From contig VIIQ02000100.1 in assembly GCA_007449985.2 (NCBI GenBank), forward strand, positions 310,001 to 374,000: a DNA stretch of 64,000 bases. Reading direction: 5' to 3'. The stretch comes from Desmodesmus armatus (lineage: Eukaryota; Chlorophyta; Chlorophyceae; Sphaeropleales; Scenedesmaceae). The notes under the pieces were generated by a model. It saw only the letters and a list, made by a program, of their open reading frames with translations, was not told where the DNA came from and searched no databases. Numbering within the stretch: position 1 is the first letter of the stretch; the number at the start of each line of letters is the position of its first letter. The translations under genes were made by a program, and so were the position numbers. Of the stretch, positions 48,001 to 58,750 are shown one piece after another.

Positions 48001-50753
48001 ATGGGCGGGCTTGACGTGATTGACTGCATATTGTGTGTGCAGCGGCAGCGGCGGCTCTGGTGTGGTCATTTCCACATCCTGTCACCCCTTATTATGCGTT
48101 TGCCCTGCACATGCATGTGCGCTGTTCGCCCCTGTGAAAGGTGCGGTACGCATGCCACAGGCCTTGGTGTTCCATACCCCAGTTTGCCGCAATGTTGTTG
48201 CTCTCTTCTCTTTCCCTGATCAGGAGGCGGTCCCTCCATGGTGACTCGATGCACCTTTGTCAAATTTGAGGCTGCTGGCTCGACCTGTCAAATTTGAGGG
48301 TGCTGTCTCGACCTGTCAAATTTGAGGCTGTCGGCTCGACCTGTCCTCTGGTGACTTCGTTGTTGACTGTACCTTCGGCGGTACTGTGCAGTTGTGGGAG
48401 GCTTTTTGTGTTGGCACGTCCGTGGGTTTGCCGTTACGCGAGACAAGGTGGTGCGTACCATAATGTGCAGGGTAGATGCAGCTAGGCTGCTTCCAGGCTC
48501 CCAGGTGCGGCCTCTCCGAGGTGGCTTCTGTCCCGTGGCTCCAATTGACTTGTGACTGGCAGGTAGGGGTCCTGTGGCGGCCATGTTGCGATGGTTGTCC
48601 TGCTGGCTTGGGGAAAGTCTTGCACAAGCGCCGCTGCATGTGCTTCACAACCCCATCTGTTCAGCTGCCATCTGTGAGAGAGGAGCGCATAGGTTGCAAC
48701 TGGGTTGCTTCGCTGGAGGCCCTGTTGAGCCTCAAACAAAGTGCTGTGGCTAGGTTGTGCCCCACTCCCCTACCCTAGCATGCAGCGGGGTGTGCATATA
48801 GCCTGGGTCGCGCCTTCTGCTGGGTTGACCCCTTTTTTCTCTGTCTGTATCGGTTGCGGTAGTGACAGCCAGTCACGCGTGACAGCAGCCGTGCGTTGCC
48901 AGACAGCCGTGCTAGAGGGTTCTAGGGGGCTACGCGAGTCATCTGTCAACTGTAGGTGCGTGCACATTGGTGTATGAGGGTCACAGCAGCTGCATCAGCT
49001 GCATGCCTTTGTGAGCTCAGGCAACAGCAGCAGGTGCACGAGGGGCCGATGGTGGGTGTTTTATGCGTTGTCTGCACCGTGTGCATCACTCCCGTCACCG
49101 AGATCCTGCAACCCCCTGCGTCGGTTGGCCCAACATTCATGCATGATATCGTATCATACGCGTGTACGATACACACGGCATGCAGCACACTGCATGACCC
49201 TGGGGCGCTCGCTTGGGGCTTCCCACTAACGCAGACACACCAGTACACTAGTGTCCAGGCACAAGGCTAAGGCAAACACAGTGGGTAATCACACATGAAG
49301 TAGATAGACCGGGACGTCTAGACAAGACGGCTCCTCGGCCACACATACACAGTAGCAGCCAATCACCGCGACAAGCCAGCGGCGAGGCCATCTCACAAAG
49401 ACACATAGAGGGTGCAGGGCTTCAATGCATTGAAGCATATGCCGATTACACCCAGCCCATACAAGCGTACATCGCCACATCTTGACATAAGGCTTCAAAC
49501 AAGACCCCAGAGAGGTCTCCCCTGTAACTGGGGTAAGGAGTCGTGTGCAACAGGTGTGGACACGTGCGGCCAGGATTGGTTTGATAATGTGCTATGCACA
49601 CTGGACGCGGGCCACATAACAACAAAACATTGAAATTCCTCTCCGTGGGCTGTTGGCGAGAGCGGTTGAACCTGGCATGTGGCAAGCAGCGGATTTTTTT
49701 AAGAGGGGGATTGTATGGGTTTGCTGCTGCAGCAAGCTGCTCTCCTTGACTATGTGGTTGCCTGAAGTTTTGCTGAAGTTTTGCCAGCATCATTCTGGTG
49801 CGCAGTTGGCAGGAGCTGGCCTGATAGTCCAGTGTGTTGGAGTGTTGTGGGAGCGGTTGTTCACGCCTTGGTCTGCCGTCACAGCGCTATGTCACACCTT
49901 CTTCCAAGTGTCTTACACTGTCATTGGTGCCAGCTGGGCATGTTTGCGTGCACACATCAAGTGCGTTGAGTCTATAGGTGGCATCGCTGTGATCAGCAAG
50001 GGAAAGCATGTGCGTAGTGGTGCATTGACTGCAGTGCATGCAAGAGCGCACTTCCACTGACACCACGACCAACATGGGAGTGTGTTACTACCTATGTCAG
50101 GTGTGCGCTAGCAAGATTTTTTTGTAGGTCTGATGTAACCGACCTGCTGTGCAAGCTGATTTCACATGCATGTGCTGCCACCTCTGCCGCTACAAGCCAG
50201 CCCAACCAGTGCCAGGCTGGCACTTACAATGGATGTTTTTGAAGCTTCATGCTGTACCGTAGAGCTCAGCTGTGTTAACAAATTGCTTTTTTTTCTTTCT
50301 TTCCTTTCTCCACTGTGTTCCTACAGGCAGGGTGAGCCTCACCACTCCATTCTGAAACCTTGGAACCCAGCGCAGGCCTTTCTGTCGGTCTACTCTTTCG
50401 GGCCTCCTGTCTCCGTCACTATTAATGTCAATATTAATCATTGCAACGTCTTTAATATCAATCACAGCCGGCTAATATGGCCGATTTCGACAGGTACAGA
50501 TTACGTGATGGCGTGGTGCTTAAAGTTACTCTGCCAAACGGCAGCCCATCCTAAGACTGACGACAGTATCAATGCTATTCGACGAACTGATTGCCAACGT
50601 TGCCACAAAACGTTTTGTTGGTTGTCACTGTTTCGCGGCTACTTCTGTCTGTGCTGCTCCCCCTTGTTCTGACGCTGTTTGAGGTTTATTGGCCTTCCCA
50701 GCTTCATCACGTGCCGTTGATCAGGCCTCTGCTTGCTGTGACCTCAAACAAGC
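45045..50753. other. Long intergenic stretch, no supportable gene
   Basis: About 5.7 kb. It begins with the phosphatase 3' UTR (TGTAA at 45533-45537 is a candidate poly(A) signal). A frame at 47055-47384 reads RVAVKDSVPFLQFCTPRLSN and could be an exon, but it matches no family I know and has no partner exons. A frame at 49653-50060 is equally unrecognised. 48258-48345 is a minisatellite. 50400-50700 is richer in A/T and less repetitive, fitting a promoter and leader for the lipid-transfer gene that follows. Confidence 0.55.
48258..48345. repeat. 28-bp minisatellite, three copies plus a partial
   Basis: Unit TGTCAAATTTGAGG plus GCTGCTGGCTCGACC starts at 48258, 48286 and 48314, with a fourth beginning TGTC at 48342. 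The spacing is exactly 28 bp; copies differ at a few positions. Confidence 0.9.
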
Positions 50754-52526
50754 ATGACAGCAGGAGGGGAGGTGCAAGTGGGCCGCTGTCCCTCTGCCCT
50801 GGTTGGCTTGGCGGTGTCCTTGCGTCAAACAAGCCATAGCGCTCCCAATATCCCAACACAGGTGCGTGCAGACACCCTCACCTGGCCACTGCATGCTCAC
50901 ATGCTGACCACCAACCTCTTTGGGTCTGTCCTTTGGTCCTTGGCGTGCAGGACTTTGTTGATTGCTGCGACAAGATACTGCCATTCTTTGACCACCTAGG
51001 ACCGGTGTTCCATGTAGCAAGGAGCGAGGTGGGTGCAAAAACCCGGCAGCAGCCCACCGACATGTGGCAGCATCACTCTGTGCTGTGTTTGACTTTGTGG
51101 TGCTGCACTTATCGTGCTGCAGTTCCAAGGCAAGCTTGAAACGCTCAAGCAGCAGATTGACAGTAAACCTCTGCTCAAGGACATCGTAGCGGGTGACAAA
51201 GCAGCCAAGGTTGCAACGGTAAGGAGGCTTCGCCACAGCCCCCAGCACCTCTTCGCCTGCCTGCAGGATTCGCCACTGCCAGCTAGTGAAACAGTAGCGT
51301 GCTGAGTAGGCCTGCTGTGTTATGCCGCAACAGCAGCCGTACATCAGCATGGGGCGTTGTCCTCCCACCAGAAGGTTCCATCTCGACAGGCCCGATGGCA
51401 GCTGCTGCTGGCTGCTTGCTGCCTGCTGCTTGCTGCTTGCTCCTGCAGGTCAAGAACAGCACCACGCGCAACTTGCACCGGTTAGCGTCAGCCATCCGCT
51501 TCATCCAGCTGCTGTTTGAGCGTTTGGTCAGCAAGGGCAAGCCAACAGACGGCGACAGCAGTGCAGCAGACACCATCACTTTGAGGGAGGCAGCCAGCAG
51601 CGCGTATGAGGAGGCACTTGCTCCCATACACACAGTCATCGTGCGAGTGAGTGGAATGCTGTGCCACCTGACGACATATTGGATACCTGCAGCCTTAGGG
51701 ACATCGTGTGCGCTGGGTACTGTGACTGGGGCTCCCAGCTCCAGGCAGCTGCATGCGTGGAACAATTGGCGGGAAGGCGCTTCTGCCTCTACGCCTACCC
51801 AGGCCTGGCTGTATGTACGGTTCACCATGTATGTACTGTCCTATCCAGTGAGGTGTGTGCATGTGCATCATTGTCCCTACTCCAAGCTCATGGCATGCTG
51901 GTGCGGGCAAGACAGGTGTTGAGCAAGTGCTTGGCCTTGTGCTGCTGTCCTGCAGGGTGTGGTGCGTGCTGGCATGATGACACTACCCAGCAGGGAGCAC
52001 TTCATGGCATCCATAGGCAAGTATTTACAACCTAGTGGCACCTGCATGCAGCAGCAGACAACAACGCCCAGCAGCAGCTCAACAGGGATACAAACGCCTG
52101 CACATGCACCTTCCCTCCTTTTTACGGCACATCGCAGAGCTAACATTCGCAGGCATGATCACGGCATTGTCTGCCTGCTTTGGCAGTGTCAAGCAAGTTG
52201 CCTAAACAACAATCACTATAGTCGTCTTCGATGTGCACACATGGCAGACAAGCATGCACGCTTGCCAGTCCAGATGGCGGCTTGTCGGCAGCCCAAGCGG
52301 TTCCCTCCTGGCTTGCTGCTGCTCACACCGATATGATTGTTGCTGCTGCTGTTGGCTCGGCATGGCCGCACCTGGGTGTCTGCCTGCAGGGGAGACAGAG
52401 GAGTCTGCGCTGCCGCGTGCTGGTGAGGTCATCGCAGCGTGTGTTGCCGTGCACGGCTCCGTGATGCAGCTGTTCGACGACATTGACATGCCGGCCAGCA
52501 ATGTGTGGTTCTGGCCCGGCAAGTGA
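50754..52526 (+). CDS. ACD11-like GLTP-fold sphingolipid transfer protein
   Basis: Probably moves ceramide-1-phosphate or a related sphingolipid between membranes, as ACD11 and CPTP do. Exons: 50754-50861, 50951-51028, 51123-51218, 51449-51646, 51956-52016, 52390-52526; 225 residues. Seen: FVDCCDKILPFFDHLGPVFH, ARSEFQGKLETL, KNSTTRNLHRLASAIRFIQL, YEEALAPIHTVIVRGVVRAG, MTLPSREHFMASIGE, and the C-terminus DIDMPASNVWFWPGK. The TRNLHR pair of arginines and the His in APIHT correspond to phosphate head-group and amide contacts in ACD11, while the headgroup-recognition Trp of glycolipid-binding GLTP is not seen, so a phosphate head group is favoured (inference). The acidic contact residue appears to be Glu rather than Asp. 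Intron 5 starts with GC (GCAAGT at 52017), and the GC-AG reading is the only one that joins exons 5 and 6 in frame. Confidence 0.88.
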
Positions 52527-53530
52527 GCTGGGCATTGAACAAGCAGCAGCAGCTGCTGCTGGTGTTGCAACGGCGGCAGAGGTGGCGGCACAGGCACTAA
52601 GTGCATGTATCAGTAGGTGGGGAAGTGTTGGGCAAGCAGCAGTAGCAGCGGCTGTCTGCGACATCTGCGGCAGGGTCCATTAGCAAGTGCTGGTTCAGGT
52701 CTGAGACAGGGTCCCAGCAGGGAGGGACAGCAGCAGCAGCGTCCATGCGACACATGTCTGCTGCCACAGCTGTGGCAGCTGAAGAAGTGGGTGGCTGCAT
52801 GTACCACGGTGGTGTGTGCAGACGTTGGCTGCGTTGTGGGAAGGGAGGGGGGGCGATAACTATGGGTAGCGTGGATGCCGCTGTGTGTGCTTGTGGCTGA
52901 ATGGCATTGTTGGTTTGTGCTTGGGTTGCAACAGACCCTTGATTTGTTCCGCAGCCCAATAGCAAGTATTGGACCCTGTGTGACTGTGCGTGTGGGGTTT
53001 TGGCGGGGGCAGGGGGCTGCATGGGCATGTACCGGACTGCTTGCTGACACAGCATGCTGTTGCTGTTGGTTTTGATTGACCTGCAATTTGATGGTTATCA
53101 GTGTGGGTTGCTCGCCCACTTGCGAGCTTTGGGCAAGTCTGGATGTGCTGGAGTGCTGGCCTACTCTAGCACGTATGGTCCTTCACATACATGCATATGG
53201 GCATGCCGTCGAAATTTGTCTGCTGCCTGCTGGGCTGCAGATGATACTAGCTATGTCATAAGGCAGGTAGAGTGCAGTGCTTTCTGTAGCAGTAGACGCG
53301 TGTGGGGATGGCAACCCTGGGTGTCTGCAGCAGAATGCACACGGAAGAGCAAGGCTGACTCAAACAGCATGTCTTTGCAGGCTGTGATCTATGGCGAGGA
53401 TTGCCTTTGCTGCACTGACTGAGGCATTGTCATTTGCAGGATTATCACATGGCTCTACCCCAGTGGGTAGTACCACTTGCTGTGTGACGTCACACTTGTC
53501 CATGCCATGATGTAACATGTTGGTCCGCAT

Positions 53531-53613
53531 TATCATGAGTCAGGGCCAGAATGCAAACCTGTGTCATGAGTCATGGCCAACAGTATCATGAGTCCGGGCC
53601 AAAATGCCAACAG
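53531..53613. repeat. Three imperfect copies of an ATCATGAGTC unit
   Basis: ATCATGAGTCAGGGCCAGAA at 53532 recurs in shortened or altered form at 53564 and 53586. Intergenic. Confidence 0.75.
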
Positions 53614-56284
53614 AATGGCGGCACAGCATTGGCAAGTGGGTGGTTGGCTCAGCACAGTCCAGAAGCATAGTGAATGAGAGGCTGTCACAGGCCAGGGATC
53701 TTCCCACCAACAAAGCCTCCTGTGTGGCACATGCCATGATGGTGCTGATAGGCAACACCCTGGGGGGCCCCAAAGCTCTTCTAGCTTCAGCTGCACATGC
53801 ACATGCATCACTAACCACTTCTTTTCGTTGACAGACACGGCAGCTTCAGCCTCTGCGATCTTACTACAACACAGGCAACACCCTGCATGAGCCCAACCGT
53901 CCACTGCACATGCTGGGAAGGGGGGTGACACAAGAGGGGAAGACAGGGAGGGGGGAAAGCCCTGCAAGCCCTGCGCTGCTGCTGTGCGGCTTGGCCAATG
54001 GAACCTGAGTGCATGCAATACCAAAGGCGGTGTGGTGACCAGCTGGTGGGCTGTTGTATGTATAACTCCCCCCTGACCCTGACTTCACTGAACCGTTCAG
54101 TGAGGGGGTGTCAGTGACTGACACCAGGACGTGACATCTGGCTATTAGATCGAAACCTTAAGGTTGAGAGCTTTATACGTTGCAAAGTTCACACCCCCAC
54201 ACATGACAGCCAAAAACGAGTCTACATTCCGTTCCCAAAAGTGCCGCACCACGCCCGGGCTGCGCGATAACGAATGCATCGATGATGCGGATTGTGATGG
54301 TGTTCGGTAGAAAGGTGCGAACTGCTTGTGCTGCGAGAGCATATGTGCAGGCAGTCCATGCTGAGGGCAATGCAAAATCGGCGAGTGTCAAAACATGCAG
54401 GCATATTTGTCGTTGATGACTGCATCACGTCTGTTCCGCCAGAGGGCCTGTGTGAAGACCCTTTAAACCCATATACATGCACCATTTCCTTGCACGATGG
54501 CCAACGCGAGAACAGCAAGCGACAACCCTTCAAAGCTCAAGCATGTACCCGTAAGAAGTTGTTTTGGGCTAGCGCTTGCACTACAGCAGCAGTCACGAAG
54601 TTGCCCGTAGGTCAGACTCGTTCACCCGTCTGCTGTTGCTGTCACAGAGGTCCACGGAGGCACCTGTCAAACGTTCACTTGCGTATATGGTTATGTCTTG
54701 GTCATTGTGGAGGGTATTTGGTTTAGGAAATAGGAACCGGTTACGAGCTCCGCAGACGACAGTTGTCCAAGTACCTTGGATTGACGTGCGTATGACTGAC
54801 TTCAGCAGCAGACGACAAAACGTTATTGTCGCGGTGCTGTTGTGCGATTGCGAGTGCTCACAATGTCATTCCGTGTTGATTCCGGCCTGGTGAGGGGAGG
54901 CAGTACCACCGGCTGGGGTACCCCAGCAGCTGCACGCCAGCAACAGTAGGTGTGTAGCAGCTGGACAGTAGCATCACTGCAGTCATGCCTCCAACAGTCT
55001 TACAAACCACGTGGAAGGGTTCGATCCAGTACTGACGCCACCTGGGCGTTAGCCGTTCTATCCAATATAGTGACTGGCCATTGGGACAGGGTTCTCACAG
55101 CATGGCGTCTTGTCTTTTGCTTCAAGACTTCCGTTGTTCACTGCAGGTTGTTGCTGTGCTGCTATCCTGACTTCACACCACCACACTGTGGTTGAGGATC
55201 ACAGTACTACATAGTTATGGGCGGGTGGGTGAGCAGGGGCAACAGCACACTGTACTGCGTACTGTTGTGGTGTGCACGGCGAGTGTCACCCACAGCCTTG
55301 ACGCCAACGGTGTGTGATGCAAGCCATTAGTGGTGCACGTGGAGTGGCAGCATGTTGTGTCCATCAGTTCTGCATTCCAGGCATGATGCATGCTAGGCTA
55401 TCAGCCGCCCAACCAATTGCGTCACTTGGCCTGTGTGTCAATGTTGCATCTGCTCCGAGAGAGTCTGTCTCGCTGGCATTTGAGCTCCCGGCAGAAAACG
55501 GGGGTAGGGAGGGGGGAGACACGCTTGCATACTTACTGCACCCCTGAGCGAACTCTCTGGGCCAGCATGTTTTGCTGGCATTGACAAAACACACGCCAGT
55601 GCTGTTCTCAATGCAGGTTTGGCATGCAGCACTACCGCTGCCATTGTGGTAAAAGCCTTGCCATCCAGCCTATCATAGTGTACTATGTACTGGCAACATA
55701 CCGCGCAGCTACAGATCACAGGTGTTACATGCTATCCACCCCTCTACAACATTGCCAGGGTAGCCGCACTGCTGTTGAGACGGTCTCAATCAAGGCGATA
55801 GCATCAATCTTGCTTCATGACGCAGGTGACGACCATGCACAGGTCACCAACCATGCGGCATGCGGGGCAGCGAGCGCAACCCTGTATATGTAGTGGTCAG
55901 CAGCGGTGACCACTTGTTGCACATCAACAGTGATGGGCCCAGCCTGCCAGCATCTGTTGGTGTGACAGCCACTCGCAACACAAGCATGTGTGTCCAGAGG
56001 TTGTAATGCGATCAAGGACCATGAGCCAAGGAGCACGAAACAAATGCATGCAAATGCATGCCCAGCCTTCCAGCATCACGTCCTGCAAGGTGTCATTCAT
56101 GCGCGTCTGCAGGTACCATGCAGGCCGACACACTATCTGTCCCCATCACCAATTGAAAGCGGCCGCTGTTCAATTCTGGCCAAGCAAGTGAGCCTGCAAC
56201 TTCGGGATTTTTGGCGCAAGTGCACGCCTCACAAGTGACACTGTACTGCAGATCAACAGCACACCGTGGCACACAAAGCACAGC

Positions 56285-56300
56285 TTGGCGCCGGCGCCAA
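56285..56300. repeat. 16-bp perfect palindrome
   Basis: TTGGCGCCGGCGCCAA is its own reverse complement. It lies 65 bp left of the array edge at 56365. Function unknown. Confidence 0.85.
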
Positions 56301-56708
56301 ACAGCATCCACCCACAAAGCGCAAACTGTCGCACCCCATGCTGAAGCCAGGCACATTTAGGTGTGCACCGTATGACCGCCCGCTGTCTTCCTTTCGCATG
56401 CTCCGACTCACTTGAGGAGCCGCACATTCAGGTGTACATGTCCAACAGTCTGCACCGCACCACAGGTCCCCTCCAACACAGATGAAAAGAAAAGACGCCC
56501 ACTCCACAACAAGCAGTCACCAGAGACATGCCCCCAAACCACACGTGTGGAATTTTCGGTGATTGTCCCCAAACAAGCAGGCACCAACATCAAAAACAAT
56601 CACAATAGTGCCGGGCACACCTGGTCAGGATCAACATGTTATTCGCCGTAGGGTCCCAAAGTGTGAATCAGAGGCCTAGGCAAGCTCCAGCAACCCCACT
56701 TCAATACT

Positions 56709-56764
56709 GAGAGTACCGCTCAGCGGTGAAAGTATCCACTTGTAACAACCTCCCCCCCCAAAAA
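56709..56764 (+). mobile_element. 56-nt A-tailed insertion with 6-bp target-site duplication
   Basis: Present only in array copy 1. The empty site in copies 2 and 3 reads CAATACTATTTTC; in copy 1 AATACT occurs on both sides (56703-56708 and 56765-56770) of a 56-nt segment starting GAGAGTACCGCTCAGCGGTG and ending in C8A5. A short stem ACCGC-TCA-GCGGT lies near its 5' end. The pattern of a duplication plus an A tail is that of a retroposed short RNA. A relative is at 27822-27867. Confidence 0.65.
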
Positions 56765-56896
56765 AATACTATTTTCAAAGCCAGTCCATAACCGCAAACA
56801 AGGTTGAGAGAGTCACATGGCAGTACCACGTATGTGGAACAAAAAGTGACGCGTGATTTTGAGCAAATGGGGCAACAGGGTGATCATCATGATGGT

Positions 56897-56930
56897 GTGT
56901 TTGCAAGCCTTCAACAAGGCTTGCAAACAC
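56897..56930. repeat. 34-nt hairpin: 15-bp perfect stem, 4-nt loop
   Basis: GTGTTTGCAAGCCTT, loop CAAC, then AAGGCTTGCAAACAC. The same hairpin is at 59221-59254 and 61542-61575 in the other array copies. Confidence 0.9.
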
Positions 56931-58031
56931 AACTGAAGTTCAGTACACTCACCCATGGCTGCAACAAAAAGTGACGCGCGACACTACAAATAACATGAAA
57001 CAGGGTGAAGAGGATGATGCGCCAGCAGCTGTACATGTGCGGCTGCGTGTGTTATCCTACCCCAACAAGCTCCGTAGATGTACACTGTGGAAGGCTTCCA
57101 CAACTTAAGGAAAGATGCAGTGCACGGCGGCAAGTCCTTCAAACAACCCCAAACAGGCCACTGGACCCACAGTCGACGGCTGCTTGAAACGCTCACAGCC
57201 CACTGGGCCTAGGCAAGCCGGACAGTACTGCACAGCAACCCGACTTCAGTTCTTCAGTCAAATCCAGCCCCATGAACACAAACAAGGTCGGAAAAGCCAC
57301 AAGGCCCTGGCAGTCCCCTCAGGGGCACATGGAATTGATAGTGACTTGTGATGTTGCGCATCATGGGACCATAAGTTGCAGGTGTGCTTGCAAGCCATGT
57401 TCAGTACACTCACCCATGCCTACAAAAAACTGAGAGTGACGCGTCGCACTTGAAACATGGTGAAGAGGATGCGCCAGCAGCTGTGCATGTACCGCTGCTG
57501 GTGCATTTCTGCCAGGACGCATGTGTGATAAGAGACATCAGCAGCACTCGTCAGCTTCTGCAACAAGACACTGCCGCGTGGTCTTGCATCATGCACCATC
57601 TCAAACAGAGAACATGACATACTATGTGACATGCGCTTGCACAACACAAGCAACTCACCATGCCGACCCCCCACACATGCAAGAGCAGGTAGCAGGTGCA
57701 AAAGCCCTCAGGGCTGGGCTACCATCGTGGCGTATGCAACACATTGTTGGAGCCTGCTGCTGCACAGAGTGCAGCAAAGAGCAGTCTGGACAGTGCTTCA
57801 GTGCAAGACGCCCCTGAAGGGGGCACACCGGCTGTGCACGGCGGAGGGCATTCAAACAACCTCAAAAAGATCAAAGGCTGCTTGAATCACTCTCAGCCCG
57901 GTGGGCGCACAGTTGCCCCCACAATCACGCATGCATGTATTACAGGCAAGACCTGGGAGCAGGCGGCTTTGCACTCCAAGTCGGCCAAAATATCACCACA
58001 ACTCACAATCCACTCCAGGTTCGACACTGTG

Positions 58032-58144
58032 TTGTGGCACAGTGTGGTGGCCTGTCAGGTTTACTCCAAGCCACTGAAGTTGATCAAGCTCTGATGAGCG
58101 GTGAGGTAGGCATGTCGTCGACAGGCCACCACACTGTGCCACAA
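58032..58144. repeat. 25-bp perfect inverted repeat with 63-nt spacer
   Basis: Arms 58032-58056 (TTGTGGCACAGTGTGGTGGC then CTGTC) and 58120-58144 are exact reverse complements. The same structure is at 60356-60468 and 62677-62789 in copies 2 and 3. A transcript would fold into a long stem with a 63-nt loop. Confidence 0.92.
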
Positions 58145-58750
58145 TACATCGTGGACTTCAACACTTTGGTGTTGTAAGCCACCCACCAACAGCAACCCAA
58201 CAACACATACCTGGACTGCCACACCAGTTGTGCATATAGGTCACCTAGGTATGACAATCAGCTTCAGTGCCAGGGCAGCGTGAGTAAGTTGTGCACATCC
58301 CTCAACCACACACTCAATTCCCGCGCCAGCCCCCACATGCACACACCAGCAGAGTGCAGATGGCACCACGGCACTTGCAAACCGAGACACTTCTGGTTGT
58401 GACGCCGTCTCAAGACCTCAAGCCTATAGGCCTGCGCATGCCTTCAGTCAGGCAGACGATTGCACCCCTTAGCACACAGCCCATCAGTGCAACTTCTGGG
58501 CGCATGGGTGTCAACGAGGACACATACCATGAACCAAACAAGGTGACCTGCTTTGGTAGCAATATCACATCCAACTGGCTCAATCCAAGCACGTGTATCA
58601 TCAGCCATCATCCCTCCCCAACTTTGAGGAAGCACAATGCCTACAGCCCCCAGCGGAGCAGCTTCAGAAAGCATCATCTCCTGCTTGTGTGCTGCACACA
58701 AATGCACCACACCCAAGGCGTTGCTTTGGGCGTTGCTTCGGGCGTTGCGG

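Larger units (their letters stand above)
52527..56364. other. Intergenic stretch before the 2.3-kb array, no supportable gene
   Basis: The first part should be the 3' UTR of the ACD11-like gene (TGTAA at 53511-53515). 53531-53613 is a short tandem repeat. 54130-54880 changes to a less TG-biased, more even composition like the promoter regions elsewhere in the window, but no coding exon could be attached to it. 56285-56300 is a 16-bp perfect palindrome. Nothing else recognised. Confidence 0.55.
56365..58750 (+). repeat. 2.3-kb tandem array, copy 1
   Basis: First of three direct copies; begins GCACCGTATGACCGCCCG and is 2,386 bp long. It carries a 62-bp segment (56709-56770) and a CAT triplet that the other copies lack, which account exactly for its extra 65 bp. 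Open frames of up to about 156 codons recur in every copy, but that follows from sequence identity and none resembles a known protein, so coding is not supported. Older internal duplications exist (56897-57060 resembles 57380-57500; 57117-57215 resembles 57833-57910). Confidence 0.95.

Noticed and set aside
49653..50060. 135-codon frame as a small gene
   Set aside because: Trp/Cys-rich composition typical of chance translation of TG-rich DNA; no domain seen.
55010..55030. GGGTTCGATCC as a tRNA T-arm
   Set aside because: The flanking bases do not form a T stem and no acceptor, D or anticodon arms are found.
56703..56735. CTGAGAG, a small stem and GAAAG in the 56-nt insertion, faintly hammerhead-like
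   Set aside because: The core lacks the U of CUGAUGA, and the relative at 27822 does not keep these bases.
58091..58098. CTGATGAG inside the inverted-repeat loop, like a hammerhead ribozyme core
   Set aside because: No GAAA box and no stem II in the right place follow; a single 8-mer is not enough.
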